This document shows, piece after piece, positions 1 through 8,829 of a stretch of 11,413 nt of DNA. Position numbers and translations under genes: made by a program. Location of the stretch: positions 1 through 11,413 of the forward strand of contig RBNI01006367.1 in the NCBI GenBank assembly GCA_003990745.1, read 5' to 3'. The stretch comes from Jimgerdemannia flammicorona (taxonomy: Eukaryota; Mucoromycota; Endogonomycetes; Endogonales; Endogonaceae). Numbering within the stretch: position 1 is the first letter of the stretch; every line of letters begins with the position of its first letter. The notes below the pieces were generated by a model, which saw nothing but the letters and a program-made list of their open reading frames with translations, made no database searches and was not told the DNA's origin.

Positions 1-7
1 TTTTTTT
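1..7 (-). other. Poly(A) tail (partial) of LINE copy A
   Basis: Seven T on the + strand at the window edge read as AAAAAAA on the element strand, about 20 nt downstream of AATAAA. That is where a cleaved and polyadenylated transcript would end. The tail may continue outside the window. Confidence 0.6.
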
Positions 8-27
8 ATAGTCACTTGGACTCCGCC

Positions 28-33
28 TTTATT
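28..33 (-). promoter_or_regulatory. Polyadenylation signal AATAAA, copy A
   Basis: AATAAA lies 36 nt after the ORF2 stop and about 20 nt before the A tract. The same hexamer, followed by GG and then GGAGTC, occurs at the matching place in copy B, so it is an ancestral element feature and not a chance match. Confidence 0.65.
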
Positions 34-73
34 ACCAGTCTATAAGTAAGTATATATAATTACCACTCACTAC

Positions 74-112
74 CCAATCCCCATAGGGGGGCTCCTCCCC
101 CCCTCCTCCCAA
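74..112 (-). other. G/C-rich hairpin at the end of ORF2, copy A
   Basis: On the element strand a run of G is followed by AGGAG and then six C, giving a stem of six G-C pairs with a five-base loop, just before the ORF2 stop. Copy B can form the same hairpin at the same place. It overlaps codons for the conserved C-terminal tail, so coding constraint could also explain it. Confidence 0.45.
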
Positions 113-1389
113 ATAAAGATCACCCTCCTACCAACTATACCAACTCTCCCCCCACTCTGTCCACAAATTTTCTCTACTAAGCGACGTCTCCGACCACCCT
201 GCAGCCCCCAACTAAGCCACCAGCCCATTAAGGTGTCTTCCATAAGTCTATGCCATCGCATCACCTTGTCCCCCAAGCCTTGTTGGCTCTCATCCTCAAA
301 AACAAATAGCCAGTGACTGGCCAGACCCACCCAAATAGCCAATGCCCAGCCTAATGTAATCCACTCCTTCCCTATCCCCCCTACCAATCTGTCCCACAAG
401 TCCTCCCACCTCTCCCGCACTTCATCTCTCCTACACTGTACCCCCAAGTACTCCCCAATTGTTCGCCAAAAATCCCCCAACACCTTACACTCTCCTAGCC
501 AATGTTCAGGCATCTGTACATCACCCCCCTCCTGCCCTACATTATGGCATTCCTTGCAGTAGAAGCAACCCCCTACGATAAGGTGCCCCGATTGAAAGTT
601 GAGCATAACATTCCTCTGCAGCATGCGCCACCAGACTACCCAGTACTTTGGTGGCATCCACTTTCTCACTGCAGTGCTCCAGGTCCAAATGCCATTCCAG
701 TCCCACTCTTCACCAATGCCAACTCCTTGCCAACTACTAGGCCACAGATCCTGGCCCAGTCCCCTTTGGCATTCCACTCTATCACCAATATCAAACTCAA
801 TTAAGGGAGCTCTACCCAGCAGTATATGATCCCATCTCCACATCACTGGATCCCAATCTTCCTCCCCTTCATTCCCCTGCCAATGAATTCCAATACAGTG
901 TACCCCATCTGCTATCCCCCACCAAAATCCTTTATATCACAATTGCTTCGTGCTCTGAAGTCCAACCAATGAGAGGAGATCACCAGTCGAGCCCCTTGGT
1001 GATGTCTGCCTCTCCCAGATCTTCTGTAGCAAAGGAACCCAACCACCTCCTCTCAATTCCACTGCCCTCTTCAGCCACCATGCTCGCAAGCAGTGTAACT
1101 ATTTTGGAAAGTCAACCAGCCCAAGCCCACCTCTCTCTACTGGTAGGGATAAGGTCTCCCAACCAATCTGACTCCACCTCCCAGCCCAAATCCATTCCTT
1201 CGCGGACTTCACCAGTCTCTTCACCACCCAGCCCGGGAAGTTCAGATGATATGCCAGGTACCACAACTTTGGCAACCAGTAGACATTCAAAATTGAAACC
1301 CATCTAGTCAGAGAAAATTGTCTTCCCCCCCAACTCCACAGGGCCTCCTCCCAGATTCCAATCCTCTGCTCCCACCAAAGCCTGGGCAG

Positions 1390-2325
1390 AACTGACTCAT
1401 AGACTGACAAATAAATACCCAAGTACCATACTGCTTCACCAGTGGGGACGATTGTTCCTATGACCTCTCCTCCAACCAGGCCATTGCTGAGCACCATTGT
1501 TTCACACTTATGCCAATTCAGCTTTGCTCCAGAGTTCTCTTCATACCACTCTACAGTCTTCTTGAGCTCTTCCACATTAGCAATCGAACCCAAACCAACC
1601 ACCATATCATCTGCAAAGGCCCCAACTTTCCATCCTATGCCATAGATAGAGAGTCCTCCTATCCTCTGCCTAATTCTGTCCATAAGGGGTTCCAGGGAAA
1701 GAGTATACAAAATGGGAGACAGTGGGTCCCCCTGGGGCACTCCCCTACCCAAGGGGAATGCCACCCCTCTATGACCATTACACATGAGTGCTGCCCTACT
1801 CCCTTCCAGAAGGCTGACCATAGCTGACTGGAAATGGGTCGGAACCCCCATTCTATCCAAGACTCTTGCCAGCCAGACTCTTCACACCCAATCATAAGCC
1901 TTCTCCTGATCCAAGAAGACTAGATGCCCATCCAGTTCACAGGCTCTTGTCCCTTCAACAACTCCATGTACCCAGGCAGTGCCATCCCTGATGAGCCGGC
2001 CACCCACAAATCCCCTCTGCTCAATACCCATGACTTATTGGGCCACCTTCTGTAGTCTTGCCACCACCACCTTAGTTACCAACTTTCTGTCCATATCTAG
2101 CAACATTATCAGCCTCCAGTTCTTCCAATCCTCCCTCCTTCCTTTGTTTTTATAAAGCAGTGACACCAGCCCAAGGTCCTGCTCTCCCACCCATCTCCTG
2201 GTCTGTAGAATGAAATCACACAATACTGTCATCTCTCCCATCACCCCCAGGACTTCCACCATTCACTTCCAAAAGTCCCAGGGCAGACCATCCTCACCAG
2301 GTGCCATACCTGGCGTCATTGCGGC
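1390..2325 (-). other. Reverse transcriptase domain, copy A ORF2
   Basis: RT motifs in order: APGEDGLPWDFW, NWRLIMLLD (the usual NWRPISLL block), GFVGGR, FLDQEKAYD (palm motif A with the first catalytic Asp), GRGVPQGDPLSP (1714-1746, motif B), FADD (1606-1617, motif C, second catalytic Asp pair), SGAKLNW and YLGI. All catalytic residues are still encoded. Stops at 2263 (TGA), 2035 (TAA) and 1882 (TGA) cut the domain, so no intact enzyme can be made by normal translation. Confidence 0.93.
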
Positions 2326-2959
2326 AAGAACCTGTTGGATCTCAGTTTCCTTTACAGGCATCACCAAGTCCCCTAGCCCCTCAACTTATGGTGAGTGCCA
2401 ATCCTCCAATGTATGGTCAATAGCCATGGCATCTGCCCCACCCTCCTCCTCACTCCACAATCCACTCCATCTCTCCTTTAGCGATCCAAGTATGGCCTGT
2501 ACACCATGCACCAGAGTACCATCGGAGTCCAATACCTCTTCCCACCGTTGCTGCACCCATCTTGCCCTGAGAGCTCTCGTAAGAAACTTAGAAGGCCTCT
2601 CCCTCTCCTCCAGATTCTGCCAGCGGAGCCATGCTGCCAAGCTCTGTACTCTTGCCTCTTCCTCTTCCCGCAGCACCTGTTGTAGTTCCCCAATCTCTGC
2701 CTTTGCCCTCATTAGCCTCCAATCTTCTTCTCCCTCCAACATCCTCAACCTCACCTACTCCTCCAAGAGTCTAGTCAGTCTAGTAGAGGCCCAATGCACT
2801 CTATGCCTCCTCTGCTTTCCTGCCTCCTTACCAGCCTCACCCCAGTAAATCTTGGCTATCTCCTTTATTCTTATCTATTGAACCCCAATTGAGGTACCTT
2901 CCTGCTGCCAGTTCTCCAATCTCAACTGAATGTCCTTAGCCCACTCATCCCACCAGGTC

Positions 2960-3726
2960 TTGTCATCTAATAAAGAGGAATTGAGGTGCCAATGTCCAGG
3001 CCCATCCCCACTTCCCCCAAAACACCCCTGTCCCAAAATCCCCCAGTGATCCGACCATGGACACCATTCCACCTCTAGTGACTTCCAAACATCTAGGCCC
3101 CAGCAGCTGGCTGTCAGAATCCAATCGATCCTTGTCCCCAGCCCTCCAGCCTAATGCGTGTAAACCCTCCTATTTCCCCAGCACTCCCTACCAGCATCTA
3201 CCAATGCACTCAGTCTTTCGACCTCCTCCCATGCCACCAGTCCTCCACTCCTGCTCTCAGCACCTTGTCCTCCATCTGTTCTATCCAATAGTGCATCCCA
3301 AACCATATTAAAATCTCCCCCAAGCATATCCACCCCTGCCTCTACAAGGCTCCCACTCTCCTGTAATCCTCTCACCCACTCTACTTATTCGCTCTGTACC
3401 ACAGGACAGTAGCAGGAGCCCACTGTAACTGGCCCCCAACCTGCATGAATCCACTCACCCCAGACCAGTCTCTCTCCCCAGCTCCTCACATCCTGTATCT
3501 CCCCTCTGCCTTTCCAAACCAAAATCCCAACCTTGCCCTTCCAAATCGCCACACCTCCCCATTCCTTTGTCCACTCCACCTTATCCAAATCGTCCTCACA
3601 CCTAATATCCTGCAAGAGGAAGAGATCGGCCTCTAATCCCTTCATCTAAGTAAAAATGTTCCTACAGCAATCAGCACCCCGTAACCCATTCACATTTAAA
3701 GAAAAAATGTTGGTTGTACTGTTCAT
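2960..3726 (-). other. Apurinic-type endonuclease domain, copy A ORF2
   Basis: Exonuclease-endonuclease-phosphatase fold inferred from ordered motifs: NVNGL (Asn near 3694), LLQD-x-RC, GGDFN (Asp near 3313), GTRIDWIL, and SDHW (His near 3046). In this family these residues bind metal and cut the target strand that primes reverse transcription. The second motif has Asp where most LINEs have Glu (LQET type), and copy B shares this. Three stops (3646 TAG, 3385 TAA, 3151 TAG) lie within the domain. Confidence 0.85.
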
Positions 3727-3756
3727 AATGAAAAATATTGTGTTGGTGATCAATCT
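3727..3756 (-). other. ORF1-ORF2 spacer, copy A
   Basis: Thirty bases separate the ORF1 stop from the ORF2 ATG. Copy B has 31 here, so ORF2 is in the ORF1 frame in A but shifted in B. No internal promoter or clear secondary structure is visible. ORF2 is probably made by reinitiation after ORF1 termination, which is inference. Confidence 0.6.
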
Positions 3757-5782
3757 CTACTGCTCCATGCTCATCTCCTCCTGCACCATGTCCAGATTGT
3801 ATTCCACAGCCACCTCCTCCTCTTTGGCCCTCTGAGCCTCCAATCCAGCCAGCAGTTTGGTCATCTCTTCATCCGCCTTCTCCTCGAACTCTTCTTGATA
3901 CTCTATATATGCCTCCTGCCAGAGCTACAGTCCATGACGCTTGTTCCAGCAGTATTCAGCCTTCTCTCCAGTGACAACTGCCAACTCTGCCTCCCTCTCC
4001 TTATCTACCTCATACCCTTCCTCCTCTAGATACACCGCAAGAATTTCCACCTTCAATGCCTTCATCACTCCATCCCCCTGCAGTATCCCCGCCCAGTGCT
4101 CATCACTCATCACTTGCAAGTCCACCTCCCCCAACTCCTCCACCACCAGGTTGTTCATCATCTGATACATCCAAAGTAAGTTCCCCACCTCCTTCCCCCC
4201 CAGAGTTGCCAGCCTCCCTCCCTCCAGCATTGTGGTGTCCGCTCCCACACTTGCAGACTCCTCCCATTCCTCCGGGACATCCACCAGTTCCTCCTCACCA
4301 GTTGCTGCTGCCTGTCCACCATACACCATCTCTAGAACTCCAAATTGCACCCTCTGGGCCCCTCGCATTGGCACATCTTCTACCACCCTGTTCCAGGCAG
4401 CTGGACCATGCCTGATAAGGGGGGTAGGGGTAGGGGAGCCCTCCCCATCCTCCTCCCAAACCTCAAGCATGCCATCAACATAAGGGTCCATACTAGTCTT
4501 CTCTCTGTCCTCTCCTGCCACCATCTTGTCCTTCCTCTCCCCCTTGCCAGCCCAGACACTCGCTTTGGCTCCCCCAGCACTCTTCACCTTGCTCACATTC
4601 CCCAGTGGCCTGTTATCTAGCTTGGCCAGCAGCTCTTTCTGCCTCTTCCTTCCCTGAGCCCTTTCCCACTGCTCCTTGGACACCCGAATCCACTTTCCAT
4701 CCACCACCTCCAAGTGTGTCGCTTCCACAAAAGCTGCCCAAGCCTTCGCTTGCCTCTCTACAGTACCATCCAACTCTTCAAGTGCTTCCAACAAATCCTC
4801 CTCCTCCTCCTCACTTCCCTTTACCCTCGTTACCTTACACAAAATTGCTCCCCAGGTCATTGCTGAAGGCCAGTCCCTCACCTTCCCAGTAGCTTCCTTC
4901 CCAGCCAGCCAAATCCTCACATCCACATCCCCAGTCCTGAGCAAGGTCCCTTCCCAGACCCTGAATCCAATATCCACCACCTCTCCATATTCCGCCATAA
5001 AATCCTCAACTCTCTTTCTTATCTCCATTGCCATCACTGTTGGCACTCCTTTCACCAGCAGTTGTACCACCCTGGGGTCCCACTTCAGACAACATGCCAT
5101 CGGAACACACACCTCACCAACCACCAATCCAACCTTCAACACCTCCTCCAATGGTGCCGCCTCCTCAAAACCCACCTCTACTCCTTCCAGTCCCTTCAAA
5201 AACTTCATGGATGCAACTCCCACCACCTACTTAGCGATAAGCCCCAGCACCATTTTCGCCATCACTGCTAAGCCCCAGAAGCACAGTGTAACCGCGAACG
5301 CCAAAATCGATTTTTTGAGTAATGGGACCACTGTCAGTCCCGTCACACCATCTGCCAAGTCTCCTTGCCTTCTAAGCCTCAGCCGCTCAGCCTTACCATC
5401 AGCTGTCACATCTGGATTTTTTTCCAGATTGACAGTCCCCTCGCCATCAGCAGTCACACTCCCCCCAGCCACTATTCCTCCAGCTCCACTGCCCCCCCTT
5501 CCACAGACTACTCCCCCCTGCACTGTCACCTTCTCATTCTCCTTGCCCCTCCTCAGCCAGCCCTCCAGCCCTGATGCCTGCTGCCTCCCCTTCACTGCCT
5601 CCGCGAAGCTCACCCTCCCAGATCCTGAGCCTCTGCCGCCTCTTCCTCCCCTTCCACGTCCACTGGCCAGCAGCCCCCTCATACCCCCCCCCCAGGCCCA
5701 GACCCCTCCCCACTTGCTGCCAGTCGAAAGCGCTTGGGCCACCCTGCCCAGTACGCACCTCAGGTTGCCTGTCGGTCACCAT
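3757..5782 (-). pseudogene. LINE ORF1 (gag-like RNA-binding protein), copy A, broken
   Basis: Encoded a protein of about 670 residues, expected to package the element RNA. It has a Gly/Arg-rich N-terminus, a VSFAEAVKG motif typical of LINE ORF1 starts, a hydrophobic block, a section resembling the RRM-like fold of LINE ORF1 proteins (VKGVP, YGEVVDI, RTGDVDVRIW; 5060 to 4800), an acidic run (EEEEEDLLEALEEL) and a Glu/Lys-rich, probably coiled-coil C-terminus. No CCHC knuckle is seen. Two TAG stops, at 5227-5229 and 3925-3927, both sit where copy B has CAG. ATG 5780-5782 opens in another frame, and joining it to the main frame needs a shift near the ten-C run 5684-5693. ATG 5680-5682 starts the main frame with no shift, so the true start is unsure. 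The final TAG is 3757-3759. Confidence 0.85.
5684..5693 (-). repeat. Ten-base mononucleotide tract in the ORF1 N-terminus, copy A
   Basis: Ten C on the + strand encode part of a Gly run. The upstream ATG frame (from 5782) and the main ORF1 frame meet here, so a one-base slip in this tract is the simplest explanation for the apparent frameshift. A sequencing error is equally possible. Confidence 0.6.
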
Positions 5783-5870
5783 GTTGATATTCTTTTTTCT
5801 CTAAAAACAATGTTGAAAGTGCTCTCCAAAGGTTGTGTAACCCGAATGGTACTGAAAAGAGATGATGTCT
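5783..5870 (-). other. Probable 5' UTR of copy A and junction with copy B
   Basis: About 90 bases between A's first ATG and the end of B's 3' UTR similarity hold no ORF. They contain a perfect 5-bp inverted repeat with a 5-base loop (AGAGA/TCTCT, 5858-5872) at the boundary and a GGTT/AACC repeat (5831-5842). A LINE's internal promoter would be expected here, but no motif identifies it. No poly(A) tail of B is found at the boundary; the only A-rich run on the element strand (about 5791-5798) lies close to A's ATG. Confidence 0.4.
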
Positions 5871-5895
5871 CTGCTATCTTGTTAGACTCCATTCC

Positions 5896-5901
5896 TTTAT
5901 T
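5896..5901 (-). promoter_or_regulatory. Polyadenylation signal AATAAA, copy B
   Basis: AATAAA lies 40 nt after B's final ORF2 stop, at the position matching A's signal, and is followed by GG and GGAGTC as in A. Expected cleavage is near 5875, but no A tract follows. Confidence 0.6.
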
Positions 5902-5944
5902 AATACCCATCTATCCCATATAAATACAATGATCCCACCCCTTA

Positions 5945-5981
5945 TCCAATCCCCCTAGGGGGTCCTTCCCCCCCTACCCCT
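5945..5981 (-). other. G/C-rich hairpin at the end of ORF2, copy B
   Basis: A G run, the loop AAGGA and a run of five C form a short stem next to the ORF2 stop, matching copy A's hairpin with a changed loop. The C run also belongs to a perfect 12-base palindrome (5951-5962, CCCCCTAGGGGG), giving an alternative fold. Confidence 0.45.
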
Positions 5982-7269
5982 TTCCGATGAAAGACCACCT
6001 TGTCTAACACTATCCCCACCCTCCCACCACTCTGCTCACAGATCCTCACCACCAAACTGCGATGTCAGTCCCCCTGAGGACTCTAACCCACCTACCATCC
6101 AGTCAGCAGATCCCCCAATAGCCCTTCCCATCTCAACACCTTCTCTCCCAGCCCCAGCTGCTGGCCCCCCTCAAATACAAAAAAGCCAATGACCTGCCAG
6201 TCCTACCCATATTGCTAATACCCACCCTACAGTGAGCCAACTATTACCCACCCCACCTACTAGCCAAGATCTCAAGCCCTCCCATCGACCTCCCTCCCCC
6301 ACCAGCCTATGCCCCACACCTAGTTGATTCCCTATCTTAGCCCAAAAGTCCCCCAAAACCTCGCACTCTCCTAGCCAATGTTCTGGCATCTGTACATGAC
6401 CCCCAGCTCTCCCAACATCATAACACTCCTCACAGTCAAATTGTCCACCTGCCACCAAATGCCCCATATGGAAATTCAGCATGATATTCCTCTGCAACAT
6501 TCGCCACCATACCACCCAGAACTTGGGGGGAAGCCACCTCTGTACCTCTGCACTCTAAGACCAGATACCAGCCCAGTCCCACTCCTCGCTGATCCCTGCC
6601 CCCTGCCAGCCGCTCAGTCAAAGATCCTGGCCAAGACCCTGCTGACACTCTACTCCCTCCCCAATATCGAATGTAGTAAGGGGAGTACCCCCCAGGAGCA
6701 ATCTATCCCAGCGCCACATATTAGGCCCCCATACTGCCTCCCTCTCATTGCCCTGCCAGCGCAGGCCAATTCAGTGTGTTCCCTCAGCCATGCCCCACCA
6801 AAAGCCCTTGAACTGTAGCCACCGAATGCTATTCAGCCCCACCAAAGAGAGCAGGTCTCCAGAGGACCCCCGAGGAGACGTTCGCATCTCCCATACCTTC
6901 TGCAGCAGAGGTACCCAACCTCTGCCCTGTAATTTCACAGCTCTCCTCAACCACCAGACTCGCAAGCAGTGCAGCCTCTTAGGAAAGTCCACCAGTCCAA
7001 GACCCCCCCTGACAATCGGTCTCGCAAGAGTCTCCCAACTGACCTGAGACCTCCTCCCTGCCTATATCCAATCCCTAGCCATCTTCATCAGCTTCTTCAC
7101 TACTCATGCTGGGAAATCGAGGTGATATGCCACATACCACAGCTTGGGGAACCAATATATATTCAGAATTGCCACCTGCCCTGCTAGAGAGATATGTCAG
7201 CCTCCCCACCCTCGAAGAGCCTCCCCCCAAATGGTCACCCTGCTCTCCCACCATACTCATGGCAAGACA

Positions 7270-8190
7270 GAACCATATACAGAGAGGAAGATGCCCAGAT
7301 ACTGCACCACCTCTCCCATAGGGACAATAGTTCCAATGACATCCCCTCCCACTAGTCCATTCCCTAGTACCATCGTCTCACACTTGTGCCAGTTGAGCTT
7401 TGCCCCTGAGTGAGCCTCATACTATTCCACAGCCTCCTGAAGCACCCCGACATCTACCACAGACCTAAGGCCAACCACCATATCATCAGCAAAGGCCCCC
7501 ACCTTCCACTCTATACCATATATAGAGAGCCCTGCTACCTTTTGGTGAATCCTATCCATCAATGGCTCCAGCGAAAGGGCATACAGAATAGGGGACAGAG
7601 GGTCCCCCTGAGGAACCCCTCTTCCCAAGGAAAACACCCTCTCATGGTGACCATTACATGTCAGAGCTGCCCTACTGCTCTCCAACAGACTCAACATAGA
7701 GGCCCTAAACCTTGGGGGAACCCCAATTCGGTCCAAAACCTTGCCCAGCCACACCCGCCATACCCAGTTGTAGGCCTTCTCCTGGTCCAAAAAGACCAAC
7801 CTGCCATCCAGGCCACAGGCCCGGGCCCCTTCAATGACCCCATGAACCCATGCAGTCCCATCTCTAATAAGTCTGCCCCCAACAAAGCCCTGCTGCTCCT
7901 CCCCCAGCACCTGTTGGGCAACTTTCTGCAGCCTAGTGACAATCACCTTAGTTACCATCTTCCTGTCTATGTCCAAAAGCATGATCAGCCTCCAGTTCTT
8001 CCAGTCTTCCTTCCTTCCCTTATCTTTGTACAATAGGGCCACCAGCCTGAGATCCTGCTCTCTAACCCACTCACCGCTCTGAAGGACATGGTCACAGAGA
8101 GCAGTCATCTCACCCAAAACTCCGGAGACATTTACCATCTTCTTCCAGAAGTCCCATGGCAATCCATCCTCCCCTGGTGCTGTCCCAAGT
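7270..8190 (-). other. Reverse transcriptase domain, copy B ORF2
   Basis: Motifs: APGEDGLPWDFW, NWRLIMLLD, GFVGGR, FLDQEKAY (catalytic Asp near 7785), GRGVPQGDPLSP (7590-7625), FADD (7482-7493), SGAKLNW, YLGI. Fingers and palm through the FADD box are free of stops; the first break is TAG 7422-7424, replacing a Trp kept in A. Over 90 palm residues A and B are about 78% identical by hand count. Confidence 0.94.
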
Positions 8191-8829
8191 GTAGTTGCCA
8201 CCAGGACACTCTGGATCTCTTCTCCCTGTACTGGTAAGATCAAGTCACCCAGTCCAGCCATATTGGGTGGTCTCCACTCTTCTAGCGTGTCTGCAATCTC
8301 TACCTCATCAGCACCCCCTTCTTCCTCACTCTACAAGCCCTGCCATCTCTCCTTCAACACCCCTAAGATCTGTTGTGTACCATGCACCATGTCCCCATCA
8401 GCATCCAGGACCCCATCCCACCAATGTCGCACTCTCCTAGTCTTGAGAAGCCTTGATAAGTACCTAGAGGGCCGCTCACCCTCCTCAAGCCCCTGCCATC
8501 ATAGCCTAGCAGTCATGCCCTGCATATGAGTCTCCTCCTCTTCCCTCAACACCTGTTGTAACTCTACTATCTCCAGTTTCACCCTCTCGATCCTCCAATC
8601 CTCCACCCCTTCAACAGTGAGCAAATCTGCCCAATCTGTTTGGAGTCTCCTCAGCCTGCTGGTAGCACACCTCATGTGCCTCCTTCTCTGCCTCCCAGCC
8701 TCTCTACCAGCCCCTCCCCAATAAACCCTTGCAGCCTCTTTCAATCTCATCCAGTGGACAGCCACTGACAAACCCTCATGCCCCCAGTTAAGAACCTTTG
8801 CCTGAATGTCCTCCTCCCACAATTCCCAC

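Larger units (their letters stand above)
70..3726 (-). pseudogene. LINE ORF2 (EN-RT-CCHC), copy A, 11 premature stops
   Basis: Encoded a LINE polyprotein of about 1218 residues that nicks the target and reverse-transcribes the element RNA. Start ATG 3724-3726 is chosen because the first 15 codons (through SLNVNGL) match copy B almost perfectly. Order: apurinic-type endonuclease (residues about 1-260), linker, RT (about 470-770) with QGDPLSP and FADD, thumb-like region, then a zinc module C-x2-C-x14-H-x4-C at 487-558. No RNase H domain is seen. One frame is kept from 3726 to the final TAG (70-72) with no indel. It is broken by stops at 3646, 3385, 3151, 2875, 2755, 2386, 2263, 2035, 1882, 1099 and 937 (low coordinate of each). 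Those at 3646, 3151, 2875, 2755 and 1882 replace TGG in copy B; 2035 replaces CAA. ORF1 ends 30 nt upstream in the same frame. Confidence 0.93.
1..5870 (-). mobile_element. LINE copy A: near full-length, inactive non-LTR retrotransposon
   Basis: The unit reads on the minus strand as 5' UTR, ORF1 (gag-like), ORF2 (endonuclease, reverse transcriptase, CCHC zinc module), 3' UTR with AATAAA, and a short A stretch. No LTRs, integrase or protease are present, which excludes LTR retrotransposons. The 3' end is supported by the A tract at 7 to 1, about 20 nt after AATAAA. The 5' end is inferred as the point near 5870 where similarity of the upstream sequence to a LINE 3' UTR (copy B) stops; the exact base is uncertain. 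A target-site duplication cannot be tested because the 3' flank lies outside the window. The element carries 13 in-frame stops and is not autonomous. Clade assignment (L1-like or Tad1-like) is unresolved without a tree. Confidence 0.9.

Noticed and set aside
2210..4415. Other long + strand open frames with Ser/Pro-rich translations (for example 2210-2848, 4056-4415)
   Set aside because: They are antisense shadows of ORF2 and ORF1 in a G-poor strand where stop codons are rare. They show no domain and are not conserved between copies A and B.
5831..5842. GGTT/AACC inverted repeat in the junction as a telomere-like motif
   Set aside because: It is a single 4-bp stem with no repeated unit, so it does not support telomeric sequence.
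4676..5923. A 415-codon open frame on the + strand rich in Pro, Ser and Thr
   Set aside because: It lies antisense to LINE ORF1. Its composition simply mirrors the Gly/Glu/Val-rich minus-strand protein and the C/T-rich + strand, where TCN and CCN codons avoid stops.
5951..5962. The 12-base palindrome CCCCCTAGGGGG as a protein binding site
   Set aside because: It lies in codons of the ORF2 C-terminus, is imperfect in copy A, and is better described as part of the local G/C hairpin.
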